Positions 7,616-14,419 of a DNA stretch of 16,438 nucleotides are shown piece by piece. The notes under the pieces are model-generated. The model was not told where the DNA came from. It ran no database searches and saw nothing but the letters and a program-made list of their open reading frames with translations. Origin of the DNA: Alphaproteobacteria bacterium (GTDB lineage Bacteria; Pseudomonadota; Alphaproteobacteria; ATCC43930; CGMCC-115725); NCBI GenBank assembly GCA_005888515.1, contig VAZR01000177.1, forward strand, positions 1 through 16,438, given 5' to 3'. Every line of letters starts with the position of its first letter. Position 1 is the stretch's first letter. The translations under genes and the position numbers were made by a program.

Positions 7616-7903
7616 ACCAAAGCCGTCAGTCGGCCATTCCCGACGTCGTACGCGGGGACGTGTGGCTTGTTGCGCTGGACCCGACCATCGGCAGCGAAAT
7701 TCAGAAAACGCGGCCCTCCCTGATCGTGTCGCCGGCGGAAATGAACAACCGCTTACGCACCGTTATAGCGGCACCGATGACGACCGGTAGCCGACCCGCT
7801 CCGTCACGCATTCCGGTACGGTTTCAAGACCCGACTCGGCACAGTGCGGCCAGATACCCTCGCCACCACACTGGCCATACTGCGCGAAATCTTCGAAGAG
7901 TGA
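7609..7903 (+). pseudogene. mazF: MazF-type mRNA interferase toxin, disrupted
   Basis: The start (GTG at 7609 or 7612) overlaps mazE. The N-terminal two thirds are a typical MazF: RGDVWLVALDPTIGSEIQKTRPSLIVSP, then RTVIAAPMTTGSRPAPSRIPVRF. After PVRF the frame turns into unrelated sequence and would run to 7977, antisense to mnmE. In another frame, from about 7820, the expected C-terminus is readable (KTRLGTVRPDTL, then LAILREIFEE) and stops at TGA 7901-7903. The segment usually between these parts (about 15-20 residues including GLILLDQIRTVD) is missing. This again looks like an out-of-frame internal deletion. The conserved D-Q-I-R stretch contributes to the RNase active site and dimer, so the product is predicted inactive. 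Whether the lesion is genuine or a sequence error is not decidable here. Confidence 0.85.
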
Positions 7904-7909
7904 TGCCGT

Positions 7910-9220
7910 TCATTTCCCGAGGCAGAAATCGGCGAAGATCACGTCGAGCAGATCCTCGACATCGACCCGGCCGGTGATGCGGCCGAGGCTGCGCCACGCG
8001 AGGCGCAGATCCTCGGCGCGTAATTCCGGCAATTCGGCCGCGAGCGAGCGGTGCAGCGCGGCCAAAGCCGTTTCGAGCGCTTCGCGATGTCGCGCCCGGG
8101 TCAGCACCGGCGCGGCGGTGTCGTAGGTTTGCGCAATTCGCGAGGCGAGGGCGGCGATCAATTCCGGCAGGCCGTCGCCGGTCAGAGCCGAAACCGGGAT
8201 GGCATCGCTCCGGACGGCATCGCGATCCGCCGCGAGATCGATCTTGTTGGCGACGAGCAGCGTGTCCGCGCCGGGCCAAGCGGCGGCGCCCCCGGCATCC
8301 TGCGGCCGCGTCGCGTCGAACACGAACAGCCGCAATTCGGCCTCCTCGGCACGCTTCAGAGCGCGGCGCAGGCCCTCCTGCTCGATGACATCGGCGCTGT
8401 CGCGCAATCCGGCGGTGTCGGCCAGCACGACCGGATAGCCGGCGAGGTCGACCGCCACCTCGATCACGTCGCGCGTCGTGCCGGCGATCGGCGAGGTGAT
8501 CGCCGCCTCCCGTCGTGCCAACTGGTTCAACAAACTTGATTTTCCGGCGTTCGGCGGGCCGATGATCGCGACCGCGATGCCGTCGCGCAACCGCTCGCCG
8601 CGGTGCCCGTCGGCGAGATGGCCGGCGATCTCCTCGGCTAGATGCCGGCTCCCCTCCGCGACCTCCGTCTCGATCGCCGGCGGCAATTCCTCGTCGGGAA
8701 AATCGATCGCCGCTTCGAGATGCGCCAAGAGGCGCAACAACCGCTCGCCCCAGCCGCGATAGATCTCGCCGAGCCGGCCATCGAGCTGGCGCAAGGCCTG
8801 GCGGCGCTGCGCCTCGGTTTCGGCGGCGGCGAGATCGGCGACCGCCTCGGCTTGGGTCAGATCGAGCTTGCCGTTCAGAAAAGCGCGGCGGGTGAACTCG
8901 CCGGGCTCGGCGAGCCGCAGGCCCATTCGGCTGAGCGCCGCCATGATTGCCGCCAGCACGCCACGGCTGCCATGCAATTGCAATTCGGCGACATCTTCGC
9001 CGGTAACGCTGTGCGGCGCCGGGAACCACAGCGCCAGGCCGTCATCCAGATCCTCGCCGCTGTCGGGATCGCGGAACCTGACATGCCGGGCAAGCCGCGC
9101 CGGCGGCAATTTTCAAGCGAGCGCGCGCAAGGCCGGGCCCGCTTCGGGCCCGGACAGGCGGATGATCGCGATGGCGGCGCGCCCGGCGGCGGTCGCCGGC
9201 GCGTAGATAGTATCGGAAGG
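7910..9220 (-). pseudogene. mnmE: tRNA modification GTPase MnmE, with in-frame stop and no clear start
   Basis: GTPase that works with MnmG in cmnm5U34 tRNA modification. A 399-codon frame (9109-7910, first possible start TTG) covers most of the protein: GEDVAELQLHGSRG, EPGEFTRRAFLNGKLDLTQAEAV, G1 GPPNAGKSS (184-192), G2 GTTRD, G3 DTAGLRD, G4 NKID (288-291) and the C-terminal FCLGK. Upstream in the same frame the true N-terminus is readable (SDTIYAPATAAGRAAIAIIRLSGPEAG, then ALRALA). It is cut off by TGA at 9113-9115, where the family usually has Gly (GGA to TGA is a single change). The expected initiator next to SDTIY reads CCT, and no ATG, GTG or TTG is nearby in frame. About 37 N-terminal residues of the tetrahydrofolate-binding dimerisation domain are lost if TTG 9109 is used. 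The 3' end is intact and lies 6 bp from the mazF remnant. Confidence 0.88.
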
Positions 9221-9234
9221 AGGCTCGCCGGCCC

Positions 9235-9606
9235 TCAGTGCTTCGGCGGTAGCTGGTCGGGCGTCAGCATCAACCGCTTGACCCGGCCGCCATTTTTCAG
9301 ATGCGTCTCGACGATCTCGTCGATGTCTTGCGTGTTTTCGTAGCGGTACCACACGCCCTCGGGATAGATCACCATGTTGGGCCCGTACTCGCAGCGATCT
9401 AGGCAGCCCGCGGCGTTGCACCGGATGTTCTCGATGCCCAGCTGCCGCGCCTTCTCGCGCATATAGCCGCGCAATTTCTCGACGCCGCCGGCCTCTGCGG
9501 CGCGGACCGAGCACGAACCGCGCGGATGCCCCTCCGCCCGCACATTGGTGCAAATGAAGATATGACGATTATAAAACAGCCGCGGATCGGCGGGCGCATC
9601 TGACAT
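9235..9606 (-). CDS. (2Fe-2S) ferredoxin, thioredoxin-like fold
   Basis: Small cytoplasmic electron carrier of the thioredoxin-like [2Fe-2S] ferredoxin family (Shethna/NuoE-like fold). The 123-residue product has HIFICTN with Cys19, GSCS with Cys32, and the cluster-binding segment IRCNAAGCLDRCEYGPNMVIYPEGVWY with Cys63, Cys68 and Cys72. This is the expected Cys arrangement for the family with one extra Cys. The C-terminus DIDEIVETHLKNGG is also typical. The ATG at 9604-9606 has a good Shine-Dalgarno (GGAGAGAG) about 8 bases upstream. It lies immediately upstream of mnmE on the same strand, so the two are probably co-transcribed. The redox partner cannot be inferred from this window. Confidence 0.88.
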   Translation of the reverse strand: MSDAPADPRLFYNRHIFICTNVRAEGHPRGSCSVRAAEAGGVEKLRGYMREKARQLGIENIRCNAAGCLDRCEYGPNMVIYPEGVWYRYENTQDIDEIVETHLKNGGRVKRLMLTPDQLPPKH

Positions 9607-9743
9607 TCGGGCTCTCTCCGAGGATATGGCGAGCGGAGCGGCTGACGCGGTCCGCCGTTCAGGGTCTAAGATAGGCTCGAAACGTACCGCGTCGAGCTGC
9701 GTTCGGCAACCAATCGCGGCGCACGGCTTCGGAGTTGTACCGC

Positions 9744-11768
9744 ATGTACCAGAACCGCCTCGGCGAGGAGACGAGCCCTTACCTGTTGCAGCACAAGGAA
9801 AACCCGGTGCATTGGCAGGCCTGGGATGCCGACGCGCTGGCCGCCGCCAAGACCGAGGACAAGCCGATTCTGCTCTCGATCGGCTATGCGGCGTGCCACT
9901 GGTGCCATGTGATGGCGCATGAGAGCTTCGAGAACCCGCAGATCGCCGCGGCGATGAACGACAAGTTCATCAACATCAAGGTCGACCGCGAGGAGCGGCC
10001 CGATCTCGACGCGATCTACCAGAACGCGCTGGCCTTGATGGGCGAACAGGGCGGCTGGCCGTTGACGATGTTCCTGACCCCCGAGGGCGAGCCGTTCTGG
10101 GGCGGCACCTACTACCCGCCCGAGCCGCGCTGGGGCCGGCCCGGCTTTCCGCAGGTGCTCGATGCGATCAGCGCCGCCTACCGCCAGGACCGCGACAACG
10201 TCATGAAAAATGTCGTCGCGCTGCGCGACGCGCTGAAGCGGCTGGAGCAGCCACAGCGCGGCGACGGCGTCGCGCCGGAATTGTTCGACAGTATCGCCGA
10301 GCGCCTGTTGCGCGAGGTCGATCCGCTGAACGGCGGCATCGGCCACGCCCCGAAATTCCCGCAATGCGGCATCTTCGAGCTCCTATGGCGCGGCTGGAAG
10401 CGCTCCCGCCGCGACCCCTATCGCGAGGCGGTCACCCGCACGCTGACGACGATCTCGCAGGGCGGCATCTACGACCATCTCGGCGGCGGCTATGCCCGCT
10501 ATGCGACCGACGCGCGCTGGCTGGTGCCGCATTTCGAGAAGATGCTGTACGACAACGCCGAATTGACGAGCCTGCTGACCCTGGTCTGGCAGGAGACCCG
10601 CGATCCGCTCTACGCGCAGCGCGTCGCCGAGACAATCGGCTGGCTCGAACGCGAGATGACCCACCCCGAGGGCGGCTTCTACAGCAGCCTCGATGCAGAC
10701 AGCGAGGGCGAGGAGGGGAAATTCTACGTCTGGTCCGAGGCCGAGATCGATGCGGTGCTCGGCGAGCGTGCCGCTCTGTTCAAGCGGTATTACGACGTCA
10801 CCGCCGAGGGCAATTGGGAGGGGCACAATATTCTGAACCGACTGCAGTCTCCCGATCTCGCCGACGACAAAACCGAAGCCGAGCTGGCGCGCTGCCGCGA
10901 GTTGCTGCTGAAGGTGCGCGAGCCGCGGGTGCGGCCAGGGCTCGATGACAAGATCCTGGCGGATTGGAACGGGCTGATGATCACGGCTTTGGCCGAAGCC
11001 GGGCTTGCCTTCGACCGCGCCGAGTGGACCGCGCTGGCGTCGCGCGCCTTTGCCTTTATCCGCGATCAGATGACCGGCCCGGACGGGCGCCTGCGCCACA
11101 GCTGGCGCGAGGGCAGGGCGCGGCATCCCGCGACGGTCGATGATTATGCCAATCTGTGCCGCGCCGCGCTGGCGCTGCACGAAGCCACCGCCGACCCGGC
11201 TTATCTCGCGCAGGCGAAAGCCTGGGTCGCGGTGCTCGACCGGCATTACTGGGACAATCAAGGCGGCGGCTATTTCTTTGCCGCCGACGACACGACCGAT
11301 TTGATCGCCCGCGCCAAGACCGCCTCCGATGCCGCGGTGCCGGCCGGCAACGGCACCTTGGTCGGCGTGTTGACCCGGCTCGATCTGCTGACCGGCGATG
11401 ATGGCTACCGCCGCCGCGCCGAAGCCATCCTCGGCGCGTTTTCCGGCGAGCTCGGGCGCAATTTCTTCCCGTTCGCGACCCTGATCAACAACGCCGAACT
11501 GGCGCAGAAACCGGTGCAGATCGTGCTCGCCGGCGATCCGGCCGACGCCGGCTTCGCGGCGTTGCGGCGCGCGGTCTATCAGGTTTCGCTGCCCAATCGG
11601 GTCATGCTCGCCGTCAAGCCGGGCGAGGCGTTGCCGTCCAGCCATCCCGCGACCGGCAAAGGCCTCGTCGCTGGTCGCCCCGCCGCCTATGTCTGCGAAG
11701 GCCCGGTCTGCTCGCTGCCCCTGACGGTCCCGCAAGCGCTGACAGATGCCCTGGGCGAACTACGCTAG
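9744..11768 (+). CDS. DUF255 thioredoxin-domain protein (YyaL/SPATA20 family)
   Basis: Member of the widespread YyaL/SSP411 family: an N-terminal thioredoxin-like domain joined to an (alpha/alpha)6 six-hairpin glycosidase-like domain. Its biochemical role is not established. The 674-residue product begins with NRLGEETSPYLLQHKENPVHW. The redox-type CHWC motif is at 51-54 (GYAACHWCHVMAHESFE), then NIKVDREERPDLD, GGWPLTMFLTP and GGTYYPPE. The barrel part carries HAPKFPQ, GGIYDHLGGGYARYATD, PHFEKMLYDNA, SSLDADSEGEEGKFYVW and DDKILADWNGLMI, all family landmarks, with no frame break. The ATG at 9744 has GGAG nine bases upstream; an in-frame TTG at 9735 directly abuts that GGAG and is rejected. It is divergent from the ferredoxin gene and has no obvious operon partner. 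Confidence 0.93.
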   Translation: MYQNRLGEETSPYLLQHKENPVHWQAWDADALAAAKTEDKPILLSIGYAACHWCHVMAHESFENPQIAAAMNDKFINIKVDREERPDLDAIYQNALALMGEQGGWPLTMFLTPEGEPFWGGTYYPPEPRWGRPGFPQVLDAISAAYRQDRDNVMKNVVALRDALKRLEQPQRGDGVAPELFDSIAERLLREVDPLNGGIGHAPKFPQCGIFELLWRGWKRSRRDPYREAVTRTLTTISQGGIYDHLGGGYARYATDARWLVPHFEKMLYDNAELTSLLTLVWQETRDPLYAQRVAETIGWLEREMTHPEGGFYSSLDADSEGEEGKFYVWSEAEIDAVLGERAALFKRYYDVTAEGNWEGHNILNRLQSPDLADDKTEAELARCRELLLKVREPRVRPGLDDKILADWNGLMITALAEAGLAFDRAEWTALASRAFAFIRDQMTGPDGRLRHSWREGRARHPATVDDYANLCRAALALHEATADPAYLAQAKAWVAVLDRHYWDNQGGGYFFAADDTTDLIARAKTASDAAVPAGNGTLVGVLTRLDLLTGDDGYRRRAEAILGAFSGELGRNFFPFATLINNAELAQKPVQIVLAGDPADAGFAALRRAVYQVSLPNRVMLAVKPGEALPSSHPATGKGLVAGRPAAYVCEGPVCSLPLTVPQALTDALGELR

Positions 11769-11892
11769 AACCGAGAAAACTCCGGAATTATGTAACCGTC
11801 TCCACATCGGCGGTTAACCGGGCCGCTAACTAGCATCCCCGCGTTCTACAGGCTGTGTATTGAACAGCGGGAATTTTGGTCCAACGATCCTG

Positions 11893-11898
11893 TATAAT
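11893..11898 (+). promoter_or_regulatory. Candidate -10 promoter element (TATAAT)
   Basis: A perfect TATAAT lies 49 bp upstream of the small orphan gene at 11948, in a locally AT-rich stretch. No good -35 is placed 16-18 bp upstream. Instead GGAATT (11870-11875) and AATTCC (11896-11901) form an inverted repeat flanking the promoter, and a 5-bp hairpin GCTGT/ACAGC lies at 11852-11868, suggesting an activator- or repressor-dependent promoter. Prediction only. Confidence 0.4.
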
Positions 11899-11947
11899 TC
11901 CGCCACGACAGCGCGATACCGACGCTGCCGCGCAACGGAAGCGCGAG

Positions 11948-12199
11948 ATGGCTGATTACGATTTTAGCGACGCGGCACTGATGGGGCATGTCGTGTCGAT
12001 AAGCCTAGTCACCAAGCTGCTAGAAAAAGGCATTATTTCGCCTGCCGACGCATCTGATTTGCTTGACGATGCTCTGTTGAGGTTGGAGGAATGGCAGGCG
12101 AGGTTCCCTGAGCACCAGCCGTATTTTGAGATTGCACGCGCCACTCTTTCAGAATTTGTAGACGCCGTTCGACCCACGACGAAAAAACGGAACGAGTAA
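11948..12199 (+). CDS. Hypothetical small helical protein
   Basis: I do not recognise this 83-residue protein. It reads as a compact, mostly alpha-helical soluble domain: MADYDFSDAALMGHVVSIS, then LVTKLLEKGIISPADASDLLDDALLRLEEW, then FEIARATLSEFVDAV and a basic tail TTKKRNE. There is no signal peptide or membrane segment. The ATG at 11948 has GGAAG about 6 bases upstream and a TATAAT further up. Starting at 11876 would add an unstructured 24-residue leader and is less likely. Codon use is clearly less GC-biased at third positions than in leuS or the DUF255 gene, which fits acquired DNA. It stands alone between the DUF255 gene and a region with no secure gene. Confidence 0.65.
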   Translation: MADYDFSDAALMGHVVSISLVTKLLEKGIISPADASDLLDDALLRLEEWQARFPEHQPYFEIARATLSEFVDAVRPTTKKRNE

Positions 12200-12557
12200 T
12201 ATCCTTGGCGTTCGGCATGGCTACGGCCTCCACTTCAGGCGTACCGGAGCGTACCTCAGAGAATCGATTCGCATCCTGCGTTGTTTCCGCGCTATCCCCG
12301 ATATTCATGCTTTCGCTAGTGGCTGAATTATCGGGAGCCACTACGTTTGCTGCGCCGCGCTTGGAATTGGGTGAATTGTGGGGATAAGTGCGCCGCTCCG
12401 CCTGCTGTTTCATCATGACAACCGCCCCCGTTTCCTGTAGCGTGTTCCAGCTACACGGCTGAACGGCAGCCATCATCTCCGGGCGCGGGGCTGGCACCCC
12501 TAGTCCAATCTTCATCATAGCACGATTCCGGCGCGCAAGGGCGCGCCGATCTGCTTT
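12200..12557. other. 358-bp stretch without a secure gene
   Basis: Open frames exist on both strands here, the longest being a minus-strand frame from 12518 that runs into the back of the 11948 gene. None has a ribosome binding site, a family resemblance or convincing coding bias. GC is lower than in the flanking housekeeping genes. The only structure seen is the inverted repeat at 12436-12455. Confidence 0.5.
12436..12455. repeat. Inverted repeat TGTAGC-N8-GCTACA
   Basis: Perfect 6-bp arms separated by 8 bp, in a low-GC region without a confident gene. The spacing of arm centres (14 bp) is not a clear single-turn operator. It could be a protein-binding site or a weak hairpin; function unknown. 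Confidence 0.4.
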
Positions 12558-12674
12558 TTATTCCCCGGCAGCGAGCGGAAGACTCGCGACGCCGATCGCT
12601 TCCATGATTTGGAGGAAGAACACCGCCGAGAAACCGCCTGACGCGATCTTGACCACTGTATCTGGTCCGAGCAT
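12558..12674 (-). CDS. Possible 38-residue membrane miniprotein
   Basis: A short frame begins with ATG at 12672-12674 and ends in TAA at 12558-12560, giving MLGPDTVVKIASGGFSAVFF, then LQIMEAIGVASLPLAAGE. The middle (about 9-34) could form one membrane helix. A stop codon two codons upstream of the ATG fixes the start, and no strong Shine-Dalgarno is visible. It lies 35 bp downstream of the two-helix membrane protein gene on the same strand, so the two could form one small operon. It is unrecognised and may be a chance frame. Confidence 0.3.
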   Translation of the reverse strand: MLGPDTVVKIASGGFSAVFFLQIMEAIGVASLPLAAGE

Positions 12675-12709
12675 TGCTCAGGTGAGACAGCTACATAAGT
12701 GCGGAAAAC

Positions 12710-13102
12710 TCAGCCTCGTTTAGATCGGAAGCGCCACGGCAGTAGCGGCATCCACCACAATGCCGGGTCGTTGTTGAGCGCATGCCAAAGGCTGCCGGGC
12801 CAACGACGAACCAGTGTTGCAAGCCGATCAGCGGTCGCAGCGATCGGGCCCGCACTGCCCATGCCCGGCAGATCCAGTTGCGTTAATCGCCGGCCCTGCG
12901 GCTTTCGCCACGTATAAAGCGCGACCGCTGCGACGATCACCACCCCGATAATGATGATGGAATAATGGAAAATTACGCCCAGAGCCACGGTTACCAGCGT
13001 GGCGCCGGCGCCTGTCAGCGACCAGCCCAATCCCTGCCAAAAGCCGATTGTGGCGTAGCCAGCAGCGTACGCGCCAACCCGCACGGCCTTCCGATCATCC
13101 AT
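12710..13102 (-). CDS. Hypothetical two-helix membrane protein
   Basis: This 130-residue protein matches no family I know. After MDDRKAVRVGAYAAGYATIG come two hydrophobic segments (about 15-42 and 43-63, including HYSIIIIGVVIVAAVALYTW) joined by a short turn. A basic, proline- and tryptophan-rich cytosolic-type tail of about 65 residues ends PLLPWRFRSKRG. The ATG at 13102 follows a G-rich stretch (GGGGGG) 6 bases upstream; the frame stays open further upstream but there it crosses the palindromic repeats. It lies in the lower-GC accessory stretch. Size and topology would fit a small phage- or island-encoded membrane protein, but this is a guess. Confidence 0.6.
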   Translation of the reverse strand: MDDRKAVRVGAYAAGYATIGFWQGLGWSLTGAGATLVTVALGVIFHYSIIIIGVVIVAAVALYTWRKPQGRRLTQLDLPGMGSAGPIAATADRLATLVRRWPGSLWHALNNDPALWWMPLLPWRFRSKRG

Positions 13103-13235
13103 GCACACCCCCCATTTCTCGGATGTACGAATGAAATTATTCGCCTCCTCGGTAAATGAGCGGTGAATGGCGGAACCTCCTTGTGGCCGGGCTGGTTTTG
13201 CACAAAATCGCGTCGCGGCTTGATGAAACGTGGCT

Positions 13236-13400
13236 CCTCCCCCGCGGAGCGGGGGAGGTGGCGAGCGACGCGAGCCGAAGGGGGCAGAGCTGGCACTTCT
13301 TGCGTGCCTAGAGCTCTCTCGATTCCGTGTGCGTTTTTCGGGCCCCACGCCCCCTCCACCATGCTTCGCATGGTCCCCCTCCCCCGCGGCGCGGGGGAGG
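13236..13400. repeat. Composite palindromic intergenic repeat (two GC hairpins)
   Basis: Two hairpins with identical 10-bp arms CCTCCCCCGC / GCGGGGGAGG (13236-13258, loop GGA; 13378-13400, loop GGC) bracket about 120 bp. On the inner side of each is a GGGGGC-type block in opposite orientation, and the right copy also has a small CCATGC/GCATGG hairpin (about 13359-13373). The layout, a pair of inverted units, resembles the dispersed REP/BIME-like palindromes common in alphaproteobacterial genomes. Whether it also terminates transcription is unknown; there is no U tract. Confidence 0.75.
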
Positions 13401-13469
13401 AACCAGCAGTGCCTTTTTTGCAAAGCCGGCCGGGCTTGTCGCGGCCACCCAAATCTTCGTTTGAAATCC

Positions 13470-13537
13470 ACCACGAAGGCACGAAGCACACGAAGCCGCT
13501 GGTGCGCGTCCGTTTTTCGTGCCCTTCGTGTCTTCGT
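13470..13537. repeat. CACGAAG-type inverted repeat
   Basis: The left arm is built from iterated CACGAAG units (13472-13495) and the right arm from the complementary CTTCGTG units (13516-13537), separated by about 20 bp. It can fold into a long imperfect hairpin. Similar CACGAAGGCACGAAG palindromes occur dispersed between genes in many GC-rich bacteria. It is not a CRISPR: there are no unique spacers or regular unit spacing. Confidence 0.7.
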
Positions 13538-13600
13538 TATTCAAAGATGTCGGTGCCCGGCACAAGGCCGGGCGGGGGACTTTTGCAGATGCCGCGCGCT

Positions 13601-14305
13601 TCAGTCGATCCTGAGCAGCGCCGGCAATTGGGCGACGCTCGGCAGGAGGTGCGTGTGCGGCGTTTTCCCGAGCGTCTCGGCATCTGCCGCGCCGCTCAAC
13701 ACGCCGATGACCCAGCCCGCGCCGGCATTCGCGCCGGCCCGCAGGTCGAGGATCGTGTCTCCGATCGCCGCGACCCGCGCCACCGGCTCGACCCGCGTCT
13801 TCTGCATCGCCTGAAAGATCAGATACGGTGCCGGGCGCCCGGCCGGCACCTCGTCGGGGTAGACGACCGCATCGAACAATTCGCCCCAGCCGCAATGCTT
13901 TACGATGTCGGCGATCAGCCCGCGGTCGAAGCCGCTGGTCAGCGCGACCTTGATCCCCGCCTGGCGCAACCGCGCAACAGCATTTTCAGCCCCCTCGATC
14001 GGCGTGCCGCCGCCGGTCGCCAGAAAGTGCCGCAGCTGCCTCTCGAACACCTCGAGCGCGGCCGCGCCGCGCTTCGCTGCGTCATCCGCCGGGTAGCGCC
14101 GCGCCGCGAATTCGGTGAAGAGACTCAGCTTGTGGGCGCCGCGTTTCGCCGCCAGCTCCTCTTCGGTGAACGGGATCGCGCATTCCGCAAATGCCGCGCG
14201 GTAGGCCGGCAATACCGCCCCGTCGTCGCGCAAGGTCGTGCCCATCAGATCGGTCACGACCAATAGCGGGCGTAGCGGAGCTTGGTTCGCGCTCATCTCA
14301 TCCAT
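13601..14305 (-). CDS. HAD hydrolase, phosphonatase-like
   Basis: Cytoplasmic HAD-superfamily enzyme, 234 residues. Motif I is VVTDLMGTT, with nucleophile Asp19 and Met21 where phosphatases have their second Asp. PhnX-type phosphonatases also lack that Asp (Ala there). The cap has R-G-A-H-K with Lys59 placed like the Schiff-base lysine of PhnX (GxxK). Motif II is ALTSGF, the motif III region is AGRPAPYLIFQAM, and motif IV is AAIGDTILDLRAG. These match the phosphonatase-like (PhnX-like) branch better than general phosphatases. No phosphonate-pathway gene is nearby, so the substrate is unassigned. The ATG at 14305 has GAAGGA just upstream; a second in-frame ATG at 14296 (MSANQ) is possible. It is transcribed divergently from ogt. 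Confidence 0.88.
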   Translation of the reverse strand: MDEMSANQAPLRPLLVVTDLMGTTLRDDGAVLPAYRAAFAECAIPFTEEELAAKRGAHKLSLFTEFAARRYPADDAAKRGAAALEVFERQLRHFLATGGGTPIEGAENAVARLRQAGIKVALTSGFDRGLIADIVKHCGWGELFDAVVYPDEVPAGRPAPYLIFQAMQKTRVEPVARVAAIGDTILDLRAGANAGAGWVIGVLSGAADAETLGKTPHTHLLPSVAQLPALLRID

Positions 14306-14354
14306 CCTTCGGCGGGTCCCGTAGCATCAAACCGCGCCGCTTGGTACACCGCAA

Positions 14355-14371
14355 GCGCTGTCGACAAGCGC
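14355..14371. promoter_or_regulatory. Candidate operator between HAD gene and ogt
   Basis: GCGCT-GTCGACA-AGCGC is an inverted repeat with 5-bp arms around a GTCGAC core, located in the 114-bp divergent intergenic region, 49 bp upstream of the ogt start. Position suggests a regulator-binding site for one or both genes; no regulator is encoded nearby. Confidence 0.3.
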
Positions 14372-14419
14372 GGCGCACCGCGCTAGAGTTCTCTGAATGT
14401 TCTCCCGATGGAGGCCCTC

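Larger units (their letters stand above)
13103..13600. other. 498-bp intergenic stretch carrying two palindromic repeat elements
   Basis: No credible gene lies between the membrane protein gene and the HAD gene. The frames that cross it owe their length to GC-rich palindromes. It contains the hairpin pair at 13236-13400 and the CACGAAG-type inverted repeat at 13470-13537, both annotated separately. Confidence 0.7.

Noticed and set aside
9113..9115. TGA in mnmE read as selenocysteine or as a reassigned codon
   Set aside because: MnmE is not a selenoprotein, no suitable stem-loop is evident right after the codon, and TGA ends many intact genes in this window.
10383..11735. A 450-codon minus-strand frame opposite the DUF255 gene
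   Set aside because: No family features; antisense to a clearly conserved protein.
12372..12386. DnaA-box-like TGTGGGGATAAG suggesting an origin
   Set aside because: It contains an extra base relative to the DnaA box and stands alone; no cluster of boxes or AT-rich unwinding region is present.
12205..12387. A 60-codon plus-strand frame starting with TTG
   Set aside because: Weak start, no ribosome binding site and low-complexity content.
12033..12518. A 161-codon minus-strand frame starting MMKIGLGVPAP
   Set aside because: No Shine-Dalgarno, no recognisable domain, and its last third is antisense to the better supported gene at 11948; kept only as a weak possibility.
13470..13537. CRISPR-like iteration of CACGAAG
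   Set aside because: The units are contiguous and palindromic with no unique spacers of constant length.
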